Shown here: piece by piece, positions 9,284 to 17,095 of the stretch
Position numbering within the stretch: the first letter of the stretch is position 1
Layout: each line of letters starts with the position of its first letter
Assembly: GCF_900182665.1 (NCBI RefSeq)
Contig: NZ_FXTL01000006.1
Coordinates: 62,001 to 126,000 of the forward strand
From: Propioniciclava tarda
GTDB taxonomy: Bacteria; Actinomycetota; Actinomycetes; Propionibacteriales; Propionibacteriaceae
Direction of reading: 5' to 3'
DNA length: 64,000 nucleotides
Notes under the pieces: generated by a model
What the model was told of the DNA's origin: nothing
Seen by the model: only the letters and a program-made list of their open reading frames with translations
Database searches by the model: none
Translations under genes and position numbers: made by a program

Positions 9284-10214
9284 GGTTCGGCTCCGATCCC
9301 TGCGCCTCCGGACCCGCCCCCTGAGCCTGTCGAAGGGCCGGCCCACCCCAGTCGCCGAACAGGGCCGTGGCGTTGGCGTCCAGCGCGATGCACAGGCTCC
9401 CGAGGTCGTCGCCGCGCATGTCAGCCATGGCCCGTACGGTCACGGGCACGAGAAAGGAGGAGTTGGAGCGCCCGCGGTAGGGGACGGGCGTCAGGTACGG
9501 AGCGTCGGTCTCGACGAGCAGCCGATCAGCCGGGGTGACGCGCAGCGCCTCCCGCAGCTGGTCGTTGCCCTTGTAGGTGATCGTGCCCGGGAAGGACAGG
9601 AAGGCGTCGTGGGCGAGGCAGCGACGCGCGAAGGCGGCGTCGCCGGAGAAGCAGTGGAATTGCACCCGGTCGGGCCAGCCCTCGGCGTCGAGTACGTCGA
9701 GGATGTCGTCGTGGGCGTCCCGGTCGTGGATGACGAGCGCCTTGCCATAGGCCTTCGCCAGGGCGATGTGGGCGGCGAACGACACGCGCTGGCGCGCCTG
9801 AGCGTCGGGGTCTTTGGTCCGGAAGAAGTCGAGTCCCGTCTCGCCGACGGCTCGAACGCGGTCGGACGCCGTCACGAGCGCCTCGATGTGGGCGAGTTGG
9901 TCGGCCAGCGACGCGCGCCTCCCCGTGACGCCATTCGGGCCGTCCTGCAGCGTGCCGGCTCGCGCGGCGTCGTTGGGGTGCAGCGCGACCGTGGCGATGA
10001 CCCCGGGGTGGTTCTCGGCGTTCACGATCGCCTCCCGCGAACTGGACACGTCGCAGCCGACGTCGACCAGCCGGGTGACGTTGACGGCTGCGGCCAGCGG
10101 CACAGCCTCGTCCGCGCGCAGGCCGCCCTTGACGGTCGTCGACTCGAGGTGCGTGTGGGCGTCCGTGACGGGAGCCGGCAGCGGCTCGGGCAGTGGCGGA
10201 CGTGCGTGGCTCAC
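9276..10214 (-). CDS. tatD: TatD family metal-dependent hydrolase
   Basis: Amidohydrolase-fold nuclease, 312 aa, GTG start at 10214 behind AGGAGGG. Metal ligands appear in [31 protein letters not shown] and [10 protein letters not shown]. The normal TatD end (ALFGDW) is followed by a 20-odd residue Gly/Gln/Pro tail. Part of this tail is encoded by the dispersed repeat at 9319-9337, so it appears to be a repeat-derived extension. Upstream of rsmA on the same strand. Confidence 0.93.
   Translation of the reverse strand: MSHARPPLPEPLPAPVTDAHTHLESTTVKGGLRADEAVPLAAAVNVTRLVDVGCDVSSSREAIVNAENHPGVIATVALHPNDAARAGTLQDGPNGVTGRRASLADQLAHIEALVTASDRVRAVGETGLDFFRTKDPDAQARQRVSFAAHIALAKAYGKALVIHDRDAHDDILDVLDAEGWPDRVQFHCFSGDAAFARRCLAHDAFLSFPGTITYKGNDQLREALRVTPADRLLVETDAPYLTPVPYRGRSNSSFLVPVTVRAMADMRGDDLGSLCIALDANATALFGDWGGPALRQAQGAGPEAQGSEPNHG
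9319..9337. repeat. Short dispersed palindrome-like repeat, copy 2 (inside tatD)
   Basis: CCCTGAGCCTGTCGAAGGG, the reverse-complement relative of the copy at 3933-3951 with one internal difference. It lies within the extra C-terminal codons of tatD. Confidence 0.7.
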
Positions 10215-10298
10215 GAGTGACCCTCCTGTGGTTCGCCAAGCAGCCTAGCCGGGCCGGCTACGCGTCCAGAGATGTGCGATACGCGTCCGCACCCAGCA

Positions 10299-10351
10299 TC
10301 AGCGCCCTAGCGCAGGCGTCAGCGCCCTAGCGCAGGCGTCAGCGCCCTAGC
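10299..10351. repeat. 20-bp tandem repeat at the 3' end of the HMA-domain gene
   Basis: TCAGCGCCCTAGCGCAGGCG occurs at 10299 and 10319, with a third partial copy (TCAGCGCCCTAG) at 10339. The third copy contains the stop codon of the adjacent heavy-metal-binding gene, so the array looks like duplication of that gene's end. The rest of 10215-10298 is non-coding. Confidence 0.8.
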
Positions 10352-10562
10352 AGATATGGGTGGCCTGGTAGCCGGCCTCGGCGATGGCTGCGATCAGGTC
10401 GGCGTCCGTGACGTCGGCGTCCGCATGAACGATGGTGCGCGCCGTCCGGAGGTCGGTGCACGCGGACGCGACGCCCTCGACGTCCAGCAGGAAGTCGTCG
10501 ATGAGCAGTCCGCAGGCGGCGCAATGCATCCCGGTGACGGTGAAGGTGACCTTGCGCATCAT
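10347..10562 (-). CDS. Heavy-metal-associated (HMA) domain protein, CopZ-like chaperone
   Basis: 71 aa single HMA domain with the metal-binding loop GMHCAACGLL (CxxC). Probably carries Cu(I) in the cytoplasm. The ATG start overlaps the stop of the upstream cupredoxin-fusion gene (ATGA), so the two are co-translated. The predicted CsoR-type palindrome at 11597-11611 upstream of the first gene would control both. Metal identity is inferred from context. Confidence 0.85.
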   Translation of the reverse strand: MMRKVTFTVTGMHCAACGLLIDDFLLDVEGVASACTDLRTARTIVHADADVTDADLIAAIAEAGYQATHIC

Positions 10563-11560
10563 CGGACGTGGAGGGTCGCGGTGTACATGCCCATGCTGCA
10601 GACGATCGGGTAGTCGCCGGGGGCCAGGACGCCGAGGTCGAGCGTCTTGCTGCCGTTGGAGGGCAGGAAGGTGCGCTGGTTCAGCGTCGGCATCGTCGTG
10701 GCCAGGATGCAGGAGTACACGTTCTTGGTGGTGAAGGTCACCTTGACCGGGGCACCCGCCGCGACCGTGACGTCGCTGGGCTGATACCCCTGATCGAAGG
10801 CCTGAATCCGGACCTCTTGCACCTGACCGGGTGCCGCAGACACGACAGTCCCCGGACCACTCCCCCGCGCACCTGGCAAGGGCAGCGAGACCGGCGATCC
10901 ACCGGCGACGAGGCCGGAGTTGAACGTCCAGACGCCGAACGCGACGACGAGGACGCCGAGCGCCGTCGACAGCGCGCGCCCAAACGGCAGGCGGGCCGAG
11001 AGGAAGCCGTAGACGGCGAACAGCGGCGCCGTGCCGAGGACGAACACCGCCATGACAAGGGCGCCCGTCATCGGCGAGCCGCTCGTCGCGGCCAGCATCA
11101 TCATCGAGAGCGTCACGCCGCACGGGATGAGCAGGACGGCCAGCCCCAGGAGGAAGGGCGCCAGAGCCGACCCCGAACGCGTCTGCCTGCGGACGGCCCC
11201 CAACCACGAGTCAGGGGGTGTGAAGGTGAGGTTCTTGAAGCCGGGCACCCCGAGCGCCGAGAACCCGAGCACCACCATGAGGGCGCCCGCGACCAGCAGC
11301 GCGACCGTGCCGACCATGGGGCTCAGCCCGAGCGCCACGCCCACGGCGCCGAGCGCCGCGCCCGCAACCGTGTGCGAGATCAGCTTGCCGATCAGGAAGC
11401 CGCCGACCGGGGCCAGGTCGTCCGCGACCGAGCGCCGAACGGCACCGGACGCCTTGCGTTGCCGCGCGATCAGGCCGACCAGCAGCCCGCCCTGGGTGAC
11501 CGCACAGGTGGTCGCCCCCGCGAGCAGGCCCGCGGCGAGGATCAGCCACCAGTTCACCAT
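10559..11560 (-). CDS. DsbD/TauE-like membrane protein fused to a C-terminal cupredoxin domain
   Basis: 333 aa. Residues 1 to about 210 form about six membrane helices of the UreH/DsbD_2 (sulfite exporter TauE-like) type, including GLLAGATTCAVTQGGLL and LIPCGVTLSMMML, with membrane Cys residues. After a Gly/Pro-rich linker, residues about 245-333 are a cupredoxin-like domain ending APGDYPIVCSMGMY, with Cys and Met ligands typical of copper sites. It is co-translated with the HMA chaperone and preceded by a CsoR-like box, pointing to copper delivery or export. The exact reaction is not established. Confidence 0.8.
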   Translation of the reverse strand: MVNWWLILAAGLLAGATTCAVTQGGLLVGLIARQRKASGAVRRSVADDLAPVGGFLIGKLISHTVAGAALGAVGVALGLSPMVGTVALLVAGALMVVLGFSALGVPGFKNLTFTPPDSWLGAVRRQTRSGSALAPFLLGLAVLLIPCGVTLSMMMLAATSGSPMTGALVMAVFVLGTAPLFAVYGFLSARLPFGRALSTALGVLVVAFGVWTFNSGLVAGGSPVSLPLPGARGSGPGTVVSAAPGQVQEVRIQAFDQGYQPSDVTVAAGAPVKVTFTTKNVYSCILATTMPTLNQRTFLPSNGSKTLDLGVLAPGDYPIVCSMGMYTATLHVR

Positions 11561-11596
11561 CGAGCCACCACGCTCCTTCGTCGGACGGCGGAAGCA

Positions 11597-11611
11597 TACC
11601 CCCCCGGGGTA
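11597..11611. promoter_or_regulatory. Putative CsoR-type copper operator
   Basis: TACCCCCCCGGGGTA is a palindrome with 6-bp arms TACCCC/GGGGTA around CCC, 37 bp upstream of the start codon of the copper-type operon. CsoR operators in Actinobacteria are GC-rich palindromes of this TACCCC..GGGGTA form. No csoR gene is in the window. Confidence 0.6.
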
Positions 11612-11632
11612 GCGTGCGTGGAGCGCTCCAGC

Positions 11633-12490
11633 TCAGCCCTTGCGGGCCGCGAGCGCCGCGTCGTAGAGCGCGCTCTTGCTCAGCCCGGACGCCGTGGCGA
11701 CCTCGGCGACGGCGTCCTTGAGGCGCTCCCCCTCCGCGACCCGACCCAACACCGCGCCGACGGCGTCCGGCAGTGAAGCGACGACGGCGACGGCACCCGA
11801 GATGACGACGGTGATCTCGCCGCGGACGCCCTCCGCGGCCCAGGCCGTCAACTCCCCGAGCGATCCGCGACGCACCTCCTCATACGTCTTGGTCAGCTCG
11901 CGGCAGACGACGCCTGCCCGGTCCGCGCCCAGAACGGACGCGGCGTCCGCCAAGAAATCGCCCAGCCGATGCGGCGCCTCGAAGAAGATCATCGTGCGCT
12001 CCTCGGACGCCAGCGCCTCGAGCCGGCGACGACGCTCCCCCGACTTGCGGGGCAGGAAGCCCTCGAAGCAGAAGCGGTCCGAGGGCAACCCGGACACGGC
12101 CAAGGCGGTCAACACGGCCGACGGCCCCGGCACCGCAGTCACCCGGAAGCCCCGCTCGGCCGCGGCCGCCACCACCCGGAACCCGGGATCAGAGACCACC
12201 GGCATGCCGGCGTCCGTCACGACCACCACGCGGCGACCCTCGGCGAGGGCGTCCAGCAGGACGCCGACGCGCGACGCCTCGTTGCCGTCGAAGTAGGACA
12301 CGACGGGCGCGTCGACGGTGATGCCGAGGCGTCCGAGCATGGCTTTGAAGCGGCGGGTGTCCTCAGCGGCGATGAGTCCGGCGCCGGTCAGCTCGCGGAT
12401 CAACGCCGGGCTGGCGTCCGCGATATCGCCGATCGGGGTCGCTGCCAGCACCAGGACGCCGCCGGCGTCGGAACCTGTGGGAACGGTCAC
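11633..12490 (-). CDS. rsmI: 16S rRNA (cytidine1402-2'-O)-methyltransferase
   Basis: SAM-dependent tetrapyrrole-methylase-fold enzyme, 285 aa with GTG start at 12490. Diagnostic stretches: LAATPIGDIADASPA near the N-terminus, AAEDTRRFKAML, VVTDAGMPVVSDPG, AVPGPSAVLTALAVSGL, and FFEAPHRL. Divergent from pmt with only about 32 bp between start codons. Confidence 0.95.
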   Translation of the reverse strand: MTVPTGSDAGGVLVLAATPIGDIADASPALIRELTGAGLIAAEDTRRFKAMLGRLGITVDAPVVSYFDGNEASRVGVLLDALAEGRRVVVVTDAGMPVVSDPGFRVVAAAAERGFRVTAVPGPSAVLTALAVSGLPSDRFCFEGFLPRKSGERRRRLEALASEERTMIFFEAPHRLGDFLADAASVLGADRAGVVCRELTKTYEEVRRGSLGELTAWAAEGVRGEITVVISGAVAVVASLPDAVGAVLGRVAEGERLKDAVAEVATASGLSKSALYDAALAARKG

Positions 12491-12522
12491 GGACCTCAGT
12501 ATGAGCTAGCCCGGAGTCTAGG

Positions 12523-14199
12523 ATGACCGCCGTGACGACCCCCACCGCCAGCACCCCCGCCCCCGCGGCGCCCTCGTCGGGGCTCGGCGGCGCCACGAGG
12601 GCCGGGGTCCGCACCACGGACCTGCCGACGATCGTCCGACTCCGTGACTTCATGCCCACCGATCGCCTCCGCGCCTGGTTACTCACCGCGATCGTCACCG
12701 CCATGGCCTTCGCGATCCGCGTCTATAACCTCGGCTACCCGGACTACCTGATTTTCGACGAGACGTACTACGCCAAGGACGCCTATTCGATGATGCGGTT
12801 CGGCGTCGAGCGGCAGTGGCCCGACCCGATGGACGTGACCAACAAGGCGTTCGTCGCGGGTGACTACTCCTATCTGCAGGCTGGCCCGAGCTTCGTCGTT
12901 CACCCCCCGCTGGGTAAGTGGCTGATCGGCGTCGGCGAGGCCATGTTCGGCGTCAACTCGTTCGGCTGGCGGTTCATGGCGTGCGTCTTCGGCGCGCTCC
13001 TTGTCGGCATGACGATGCGGCTCGCTCGCCGAGTGTCGCGCTCGACGCTGGTGGGCGTCATCGCCGGGCTCCTGCTCACCTTCGACGGCCTCGCGTTCAC
13101 CATGTCGCGGATCGCGCTGCTCGACATCTTCCAGGCCTTCTTCGTCGTCGCCGGCGTCGCGGCAGTGGTCGCCGACCGGGACTGGTTCCGCAACCGGCTC
13201 GCCGACCAGCTCACGGCCCTGGGGGCGTCCGATCTCGACGGCCGGTTCGGACGCCTCGCGCTGTGGCGTCCGTGGCGCTGGGTCGCCGGGCTGATGTTCG
13301 GCTGCTCGATCGCCGTGAAGTGGAATTCGATCTACGTGCTCGCGGCGTTCGGCGTCCTGTCGGTGCTCTGGGACGTTGGCGCCCGCCGCCTCGCCGGCGC
13401 CGACTTCCGCTCGTGGCTGGCCCTGCTGTTCGACGGAGTCCCGGCCTTCATCGCCCTCGTCGGCACCACGGTGGTCACGTACGTCGCATCATGGGCGGGC
13501 TGGTTCGCCAGCCCGACGGATGGCCATGGTGGCTGGGCTCGGGACTGGGGATTCAAGAACCCCACCGATCCGCTGGTCACGACGTTCGGCCCCGACATCG
13601 CCGGCTGGCTGCACTACCACCAGGAGATCTACGGCTTCCACACGGGCGACTTCATCAACAAGGCCACGCACGTCTACAACGCTCACCCCGCGGGCTGGCT
13701 GCTGATGATCCGTCCGATCGGGATCGACGCGGTCAACGACATCAAGCCAGGCGTGGACGGGTGCGTCACCACGTCCGGCAACTGCCTGCGCGTCATCAGC
13801 GGCATCGGGACGCCGCTGCTGTGGTGGTTCGCCGCCATCGCCCTGGTCGTCGCGGTGGTTTGGTGGGTCGCCGGACGCGACTGGCGCTTCGGCGTCCCCG
13901 TCGTGGCCGTGGCGGCCACCTGGCTGCCGTGGGTCTACCAAGGGGTGACGACGACGCGTCCGCTGTTCTTCTTCTACGCCATCACGATCGTGCCGTTCAC
14001 CGTCATCGGGCTGGCCATGGTGCTGGGGCTGATCCTGGGCAAAGCGCGATCGTCCGGACGCCTCCGCGGCGCCATCGTCGCCGGCCTGGTCGTCGCCCTG
14101 GTCATCGTGAACTTCGGCTTCCTGTACCCCGTCTTGACCGACGTGATCCTCCCCTACAACGACTGGCGCCTGCGCATGTGGCTGGGCTCCTGGATCTGA
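12523..14199 (+). CDS. pmt: Dolichyl-phosphate-mannose:protein mannosyltransferase (GT39)
   Basis: Polytopic membrane O-mannosyltransferase acting on secreted proteins, 558 aa. After a Pro/Ala-rich cytoplasmic tail comes the first membrane helix, then the catalytic acidic motif IFDETYYAKDAYSM (Asp-Glu). VHPPLGKWLIGVGE and WGFKNPTDPLVTT follow, with about ten hydrophobic helices. The rsmI/pmt divergent pair is a common actinobacterial synteny. The ATG at 12523 is used; an in-frame GTG three codons later is also possible. Confidence 0.93.
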   Translation: MTAVTTPTASTPAPAAPSSGLGGATRAGVRTTDLPTIVRLRDFMPTDRLRAWLLTAIVTAMAFAIRVYNLGYPDYLIFDETYYAKDAYSMMRFGVERQWPDPMDVTNKAFVAGDYSYLQAGPSFVVHPPLGKWLIGVGEAMFGVNSFGWRFMACVFGALLVGMTMRLARRVSRSTLVGVIAGLLLTFDGLAFTMSRIALLDIFQAFFVVAGVAAVVADRDWFRNRLADQLTALGASDLDGRFGRLALWRPWRWVAGLMFGCSIAVKWNSIYVLAAFGVLSVLWDVGARRLAGADFRSWLALLFDGVPAFIALVGTTVVTYVASWAGWFASPTDGHGGWARDWGFKNPTDPLVTTFGPDIAGWLHYHQEIYGFHTGDFINKATHVYNAHPAGWLLMIRPIGIDAVNDIKPGVDGCVTTSGNCLRVISGIGTPLLWWFAAIALVVAVVWWVAGRDWRFGVPVVAVAATWLPWVYQGVTTTRPLFFFYAITIVPFTVIGLAMVLGLILGKARSSGRLRGAIVAGLVVALVIVNFGFLYPVLTDVILPYNDWRLRMWLGSWI

Positions 14200-14293
14200 T
14201 CTCAGCCCTGCCTCAGCGCCTCACCGGACGCCGATAGCGAGCCCCCGCGGCGTCCCTTAGACTCCTCGCCGAATCCAACGGGGAGGACCCACC

Positions 14294-15730
14294 ATGGCGC
14301 TCTGGACGCTGCACGGAGACGGAAGTTTGAAGCCCGGAGAGGTGGTGGCCCCCCACGAGAGATTGAGCTGGGGCAAGACCGCCGGCCTGGGCGCACAGCA
14401 CGTGGTCGCGATGTTCGGCGCGACGTTCGTATTCCCCCTGCTCATGGGCCTGAACCCGCAGCTCGCGGTGATGATGTCGGGCATCGGGACTTTGCTGTTC
14501 CTGGCCATCGTCCGCGGACGCGTCCCGAGCTACCTGGGCTCGTCGGCGTCCTTCGTGGGCGTCGCGACAGCGATCTACGGGGCCGGCGGCAAGCCCAGCG
14601 ATGTCACGGGCGCCATGCTCTGGGTGGGCCTAGCCCTGCTGATCGTCGGCATCATCATCTCGGCGGCGGGGTCGCGGGTGATCCACAAGGCGCTGCCGCC
14701 GGTCGTGACCGGCGCGGTCGTCATGCTGATCGGCTTCAACCTCGCGCCAGTCGTCGCCAACGTCTACTGGCCGCAGGATCAGTGGATCGGCCTGCTGGTC
14801 ATGCTGGTCGTCGTCGTGTTGAGCGTCGGCGTCCGCGGCTTCATCGGACGCATTGCGATCTTCCTCGCCCTGATCATCGGCTACGTGCTGTCGTGGCTGT
14901 TCGACAACGTCTTCGGCCCGATCACGAGCTACTCCCCCGCGGCTGGCAAGGTGACGACGCACCCGCGCGTGGACTGGTCCGGAGTGGCCAGCGCACCGTG
15001 GTTCGGCTTGCCGCCTGTGACCGACCTGGCCACCTGGAAGCTCAACGCCGCGACCAACGTCGTCGGCTTCCACGCCCCCACCTTCAACCTGGCGTTCGCC
15101 CTTGTGGCGCTGCCGGTCGTCATCGCACTCATCGCCGAGAACACCGGCCACGTCAAGGCCGTCGCCGAGATGACCGGCGCCAACCTCGATCAGGACATGG
15201 GCCGCGCCATCGCCGCCGATGGCGCCTCGTCGATGCTGGCGACCGCCCTCGGCGCCGGACCGACCACCACGTACGCCGAGAACATCGGCGTCATGGCCGC
15301 CACCCGCGTCTACTCGACGGCCGCCTACGTGGTCGCGGCCGGCGTGGCGATCCTGTTCGGCTTCTCGCCGAAGTTCGGCGCGGTGATCTCCGCGACCCCG
15401 GGCGGCGTCCTGGGCGGCATCACCGTGGTGCTCTACGGCATGATCGGCCTGCTCGGCGCGAAGATCTGGAAAGAGAACAAGGTCGACTTCGGCAACCCGA
15501 TCAACCTGGTTCCCGTCGCCGCCGGCATCATCATCGGCATCGGCGACGTGTCGCTGAAGGTAACCGACTCCTTCACGCTGTCGGGCATCGCGTTCGGCAC
15601 CCTGGTGACGGTCATCGTCTACCACCTCGCGCACGCGCTCGCCCCGGCCGAGCTCAAGAAGGACGCCGAGGGCGCGGTCCTCATCGTGGACGCCCCCGGC
15701 GCCTACCGGGACGATTCCAACGAGGACTAA
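14294..15730 (+). CDS. Uracil-xanthine (NCS2) permease
   Basis: 478 aa, about 12-14 membrane segments, start ATG behind GGGAGGA. N-terminal LGAQHVVAMFGATFVFPLLMG is the NCS2 helix 1 signature. ALGAGPTTTYAENIGVMAATRVYS matches the conserved UraA/PyrP substrate-site region with the acidic AEN, and ENTGHVKAVAEMTG precedes it. Uracil is the likeliest substrate, but xanthine cannot be excluded. A strong hairpin follows at 15752-15784. Confidence 0.93.
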   Translation: MALWTLHGDGSLKPGEVVAPHERLSWGKTAGLGAQHVVAMFGATFVFPLLMGLNPQLAVMMSGIGTLLFLAIVRGRVPSYLGSSASFVGVATAIYGAGGKPSDVTGAMLWVGLALLIVGIIISAAGSRVIHKALPPVVTGAVVMLIGFNLAPVVANVYWPQDQWIGLLVMLVVVVLSVGVRGFIGRIAIFLALIIGYVLSWLFDNVFGPITSYSPAAGKVTTHPRVDWSGVASAPWFGLPPVTDLATWKLNAATNVVGFHAPTFNLAFALVALPVVIALIAENTGHVKAVAEMTGANLDQDMGRAIAADGASSMLATALGAGPTTTYAENIGVMAATRVYSTAAYVVAAGVAILFGFSPKFGAVISATPGGVLGGITVVLYGMIGLLGAKIWKENKVDFGNPINLVPVAAGIIIGIGDVSLKVTDSFTLSGIAFGTLVTVIVYHLAHALAPAELKKDAEGAVLIVDAPGAYRDDSNED

Positions 15731-15751
15731 ACCGCTTGCTGCATTGATCGG

Positions 15752-15784
15752 ACGCCGCTCCGCGCCTCTGGCGTGGGGCGGCGT
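15752..15784 (+). terminator. Hairpin terminator after the permease gene
   Basis: 15-bp stem (ACGCCGCTCCGCGCC with GGCGTGGGGCGGCGT, GU/mismatch tolerated) and a 3-nt loop, followed by TTGG. It begins 22 bp after the permease stop. Confidence 0.7.
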
Positions 15785-15843
15785 TTGGCGTGTTTGGGGC
15801 CGGAGCCCCTAGTCACGACGACGCCGACTGAGGTACTGGCGGG

Positions 15844-15880
15844 TTATCCACAGGTTTGAAACGGCCCGCCTAATGTGTTG
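15844..15880 (+). promoter_or_regulatory. DnaA-box plus leaderless promoter module, copy 1
   Basis: TTATCCACA (perfect DnaA-box consensus) at 15844-15852, then ACGGCCCGCCTAATGTGTTG at 15861-15880. TAATGT is a -10 hexamer placed 6 nt before the GTG start at 15883, the geometry of leaderless transcripts. The same 20-mer recurs at 48087-48106 ahead of another GTG start. Confidence 0.65.
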
Positions 15881-15882
15881 CC

Positions 15883-16410
15883 GTGAACAGACCGACGTGG
15901 GCGGAGGCGTCCGACCTCCTGCGCAACTACTACGACACGGAATGGGGTCTCCCCGTGCGGGAGGCGTCCGACGTCTTCGAGCGGATCGTGCTCGAGGGCT
16001 TCCAGGCCGGGCTCTCGTGGTCGACGGTGCTCGCGAAGCGTCCGGCGTTTCGCAAGGCGTTCAATGGCTTCGATCCGGCCAAGATCGCCCGCTTCACCGA
16101 ACGGGACGTGGCGCGGCTGATGGCCGATGCGGGCATCATCCGCAACGAGCAGAAGATCCGCGCCACCATCACCAACGCCAGGGCGGCGGTCGCCCTCGCC
16201 GCCGAGGGCATCGACCTCGGGGAGTTGGTGTGGTCGTTCCGTCCCGAGGATCCGACGGCGGAGGCCGAGGGCTACCCCAGCAAGTCGCCGGAGTCCTTGG
16301 CGCTCAGCAAGGAGTTGAAGCGGCGCGGCTTCGTCTTCGTGGGGCCGGTGACGATGTACGCCGCCATGGAGGCGATGGGAGTGATCGAACACCGCCTGCC
16401 GTCGGATTGA
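15883..16410 (+). CDS. tag: DNA-3-methyladenine glycosylase I (Tag family), lacking zinc ligands
   Basis: Base-excision repair of N3-methyladenine, 175 aa, GTG start immediately downstream of a -10 box. Family core: YYDTEWGLPVREASDVFERI, LEGFQAGLSWSTVLAKR, FVGPVTMYAAMEAMGVIEH. Classical Tag has a Cys/His/His/Cys zinc site at the two ends. Here the N-terminal Cys and YHD His are replaced (RPTW, YYD) and the C-terminal Cys is absent (EHRLPSD), so this is a zinc-free variant. The glycosylase fold and Trp/Glu region are retained. Confidence 0.9.
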   Translation: MNRPTWAEASDLLRNYYDTEWGLPVREASDVFERIVLEGFQAGLSWSTVLAKRPAFRKAFNGFDPAKIARFTERDVARLMADAGIIRNEQKIRATITNARAAVALAAEGIDLGELVWSFRPEDPTAEAEGYPSKSPESLALSKELKRRGFVFVGPVTMYAAMEAMGVIEHRLPSD

Positions 16411-16443
16411 CAGTGGCCTTGCATCGCGAGCGATGCTGGTGGC

Positions 16444-17025
16444 GTGACCGGATGGACGCCTCAGCGCCACCGCAGCCGGGCGGCTGCCGTGGTCTGTCTG
16501 AGCGTTCTCGTGGCCGGTTGTTCGTCAGGAGGAATCGTGTCGACCCCCAGTGACCCGTCCGGCGCGCCGGCCGCGCCCGCGTCGGGGGCTACGTCAGCCA
16601 CTTCATCCGCAGGCCCAACGACCTCGGCGGGCCCGGGAGGGGCCGCGACCCCGGCGTCCCCGGGTGGTTCGCCCACTCGGGATCCGTCGGCAGGGTTTGA
16701 GCCCGTCCCGTCGGTCCCACCGGGACCTTCGGGAGGTGCCGCGGCCGTGCCGGACGCAAAGTGGACCGCGATCCTCACCGACCTCGCCACACGAGGAGTG
16801 GGCGCCGACCGGGTGATCCTGGCGAGCGCTCGTGCGGTCACCTGGCGGGACGGCTCCTTGGGCTGCCCCGAGCCTGGCCAGTTGTACACCCAGGCCTTGG
16901 TGCCCGGCTGGGAAGTGGTCGTCACGGCGTCCGGAACGCGCTACGACTTGCACTTCGGCAGCGACGACATCCCGCGGCTCTGCACGCGCCCTCACCTGAC
17001 AGGTGGCGACAGCCCCAACGCCTGA
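16444..17025 (+). CDS. Secreted lipoprotein of unknown function
   Basis: 193 aa, GTG start. Signal peptide with lipobox LVAGC around residues 23-27, then about 75 residues of Ser/Pro/Gly/Ala-rich disordered linker. A compact C-terminal domain follows with SARAVTWRDGSLGCPEPG and YTQALVPGWEVVV. This GSLGCPxPG motif is common in uncharacterised actinobacterial exported proteins. It starts 31 bp after tag on the same strand. Confidence 0.75.
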   Translation: MTGWTPQRHRSRAAAVVCLSVLVAGCSSGGIVSTPSDPSGAPAAPASGATSATSSAGPTTSAGPGGAATPASPGGSPTRDPSAGFEPVPSVPPGPSGGAAAVPDAKWTAILTDLATRGVGADRVILASARAVTWRDGSLGCPEPGQLYTQALVPGWEVVVTASGTRYDLHFGSDDIPRLCTRPHLTGGDSPNA

Positions 17026-17095
17026 CTCACGAAGTTGACGTCTGGCGCGGACGGGAAGCGTCGCGCGCCGGACGTCGATTCGTCGGGGCTTGAGA

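Noticed and set aside
15844-15852. Replication origin from the DnaA box
   Set aside because: A single box with no cluster, no AT-rich unwinding region and no dnaA/dnaN neighbours; treated as a promoter element.
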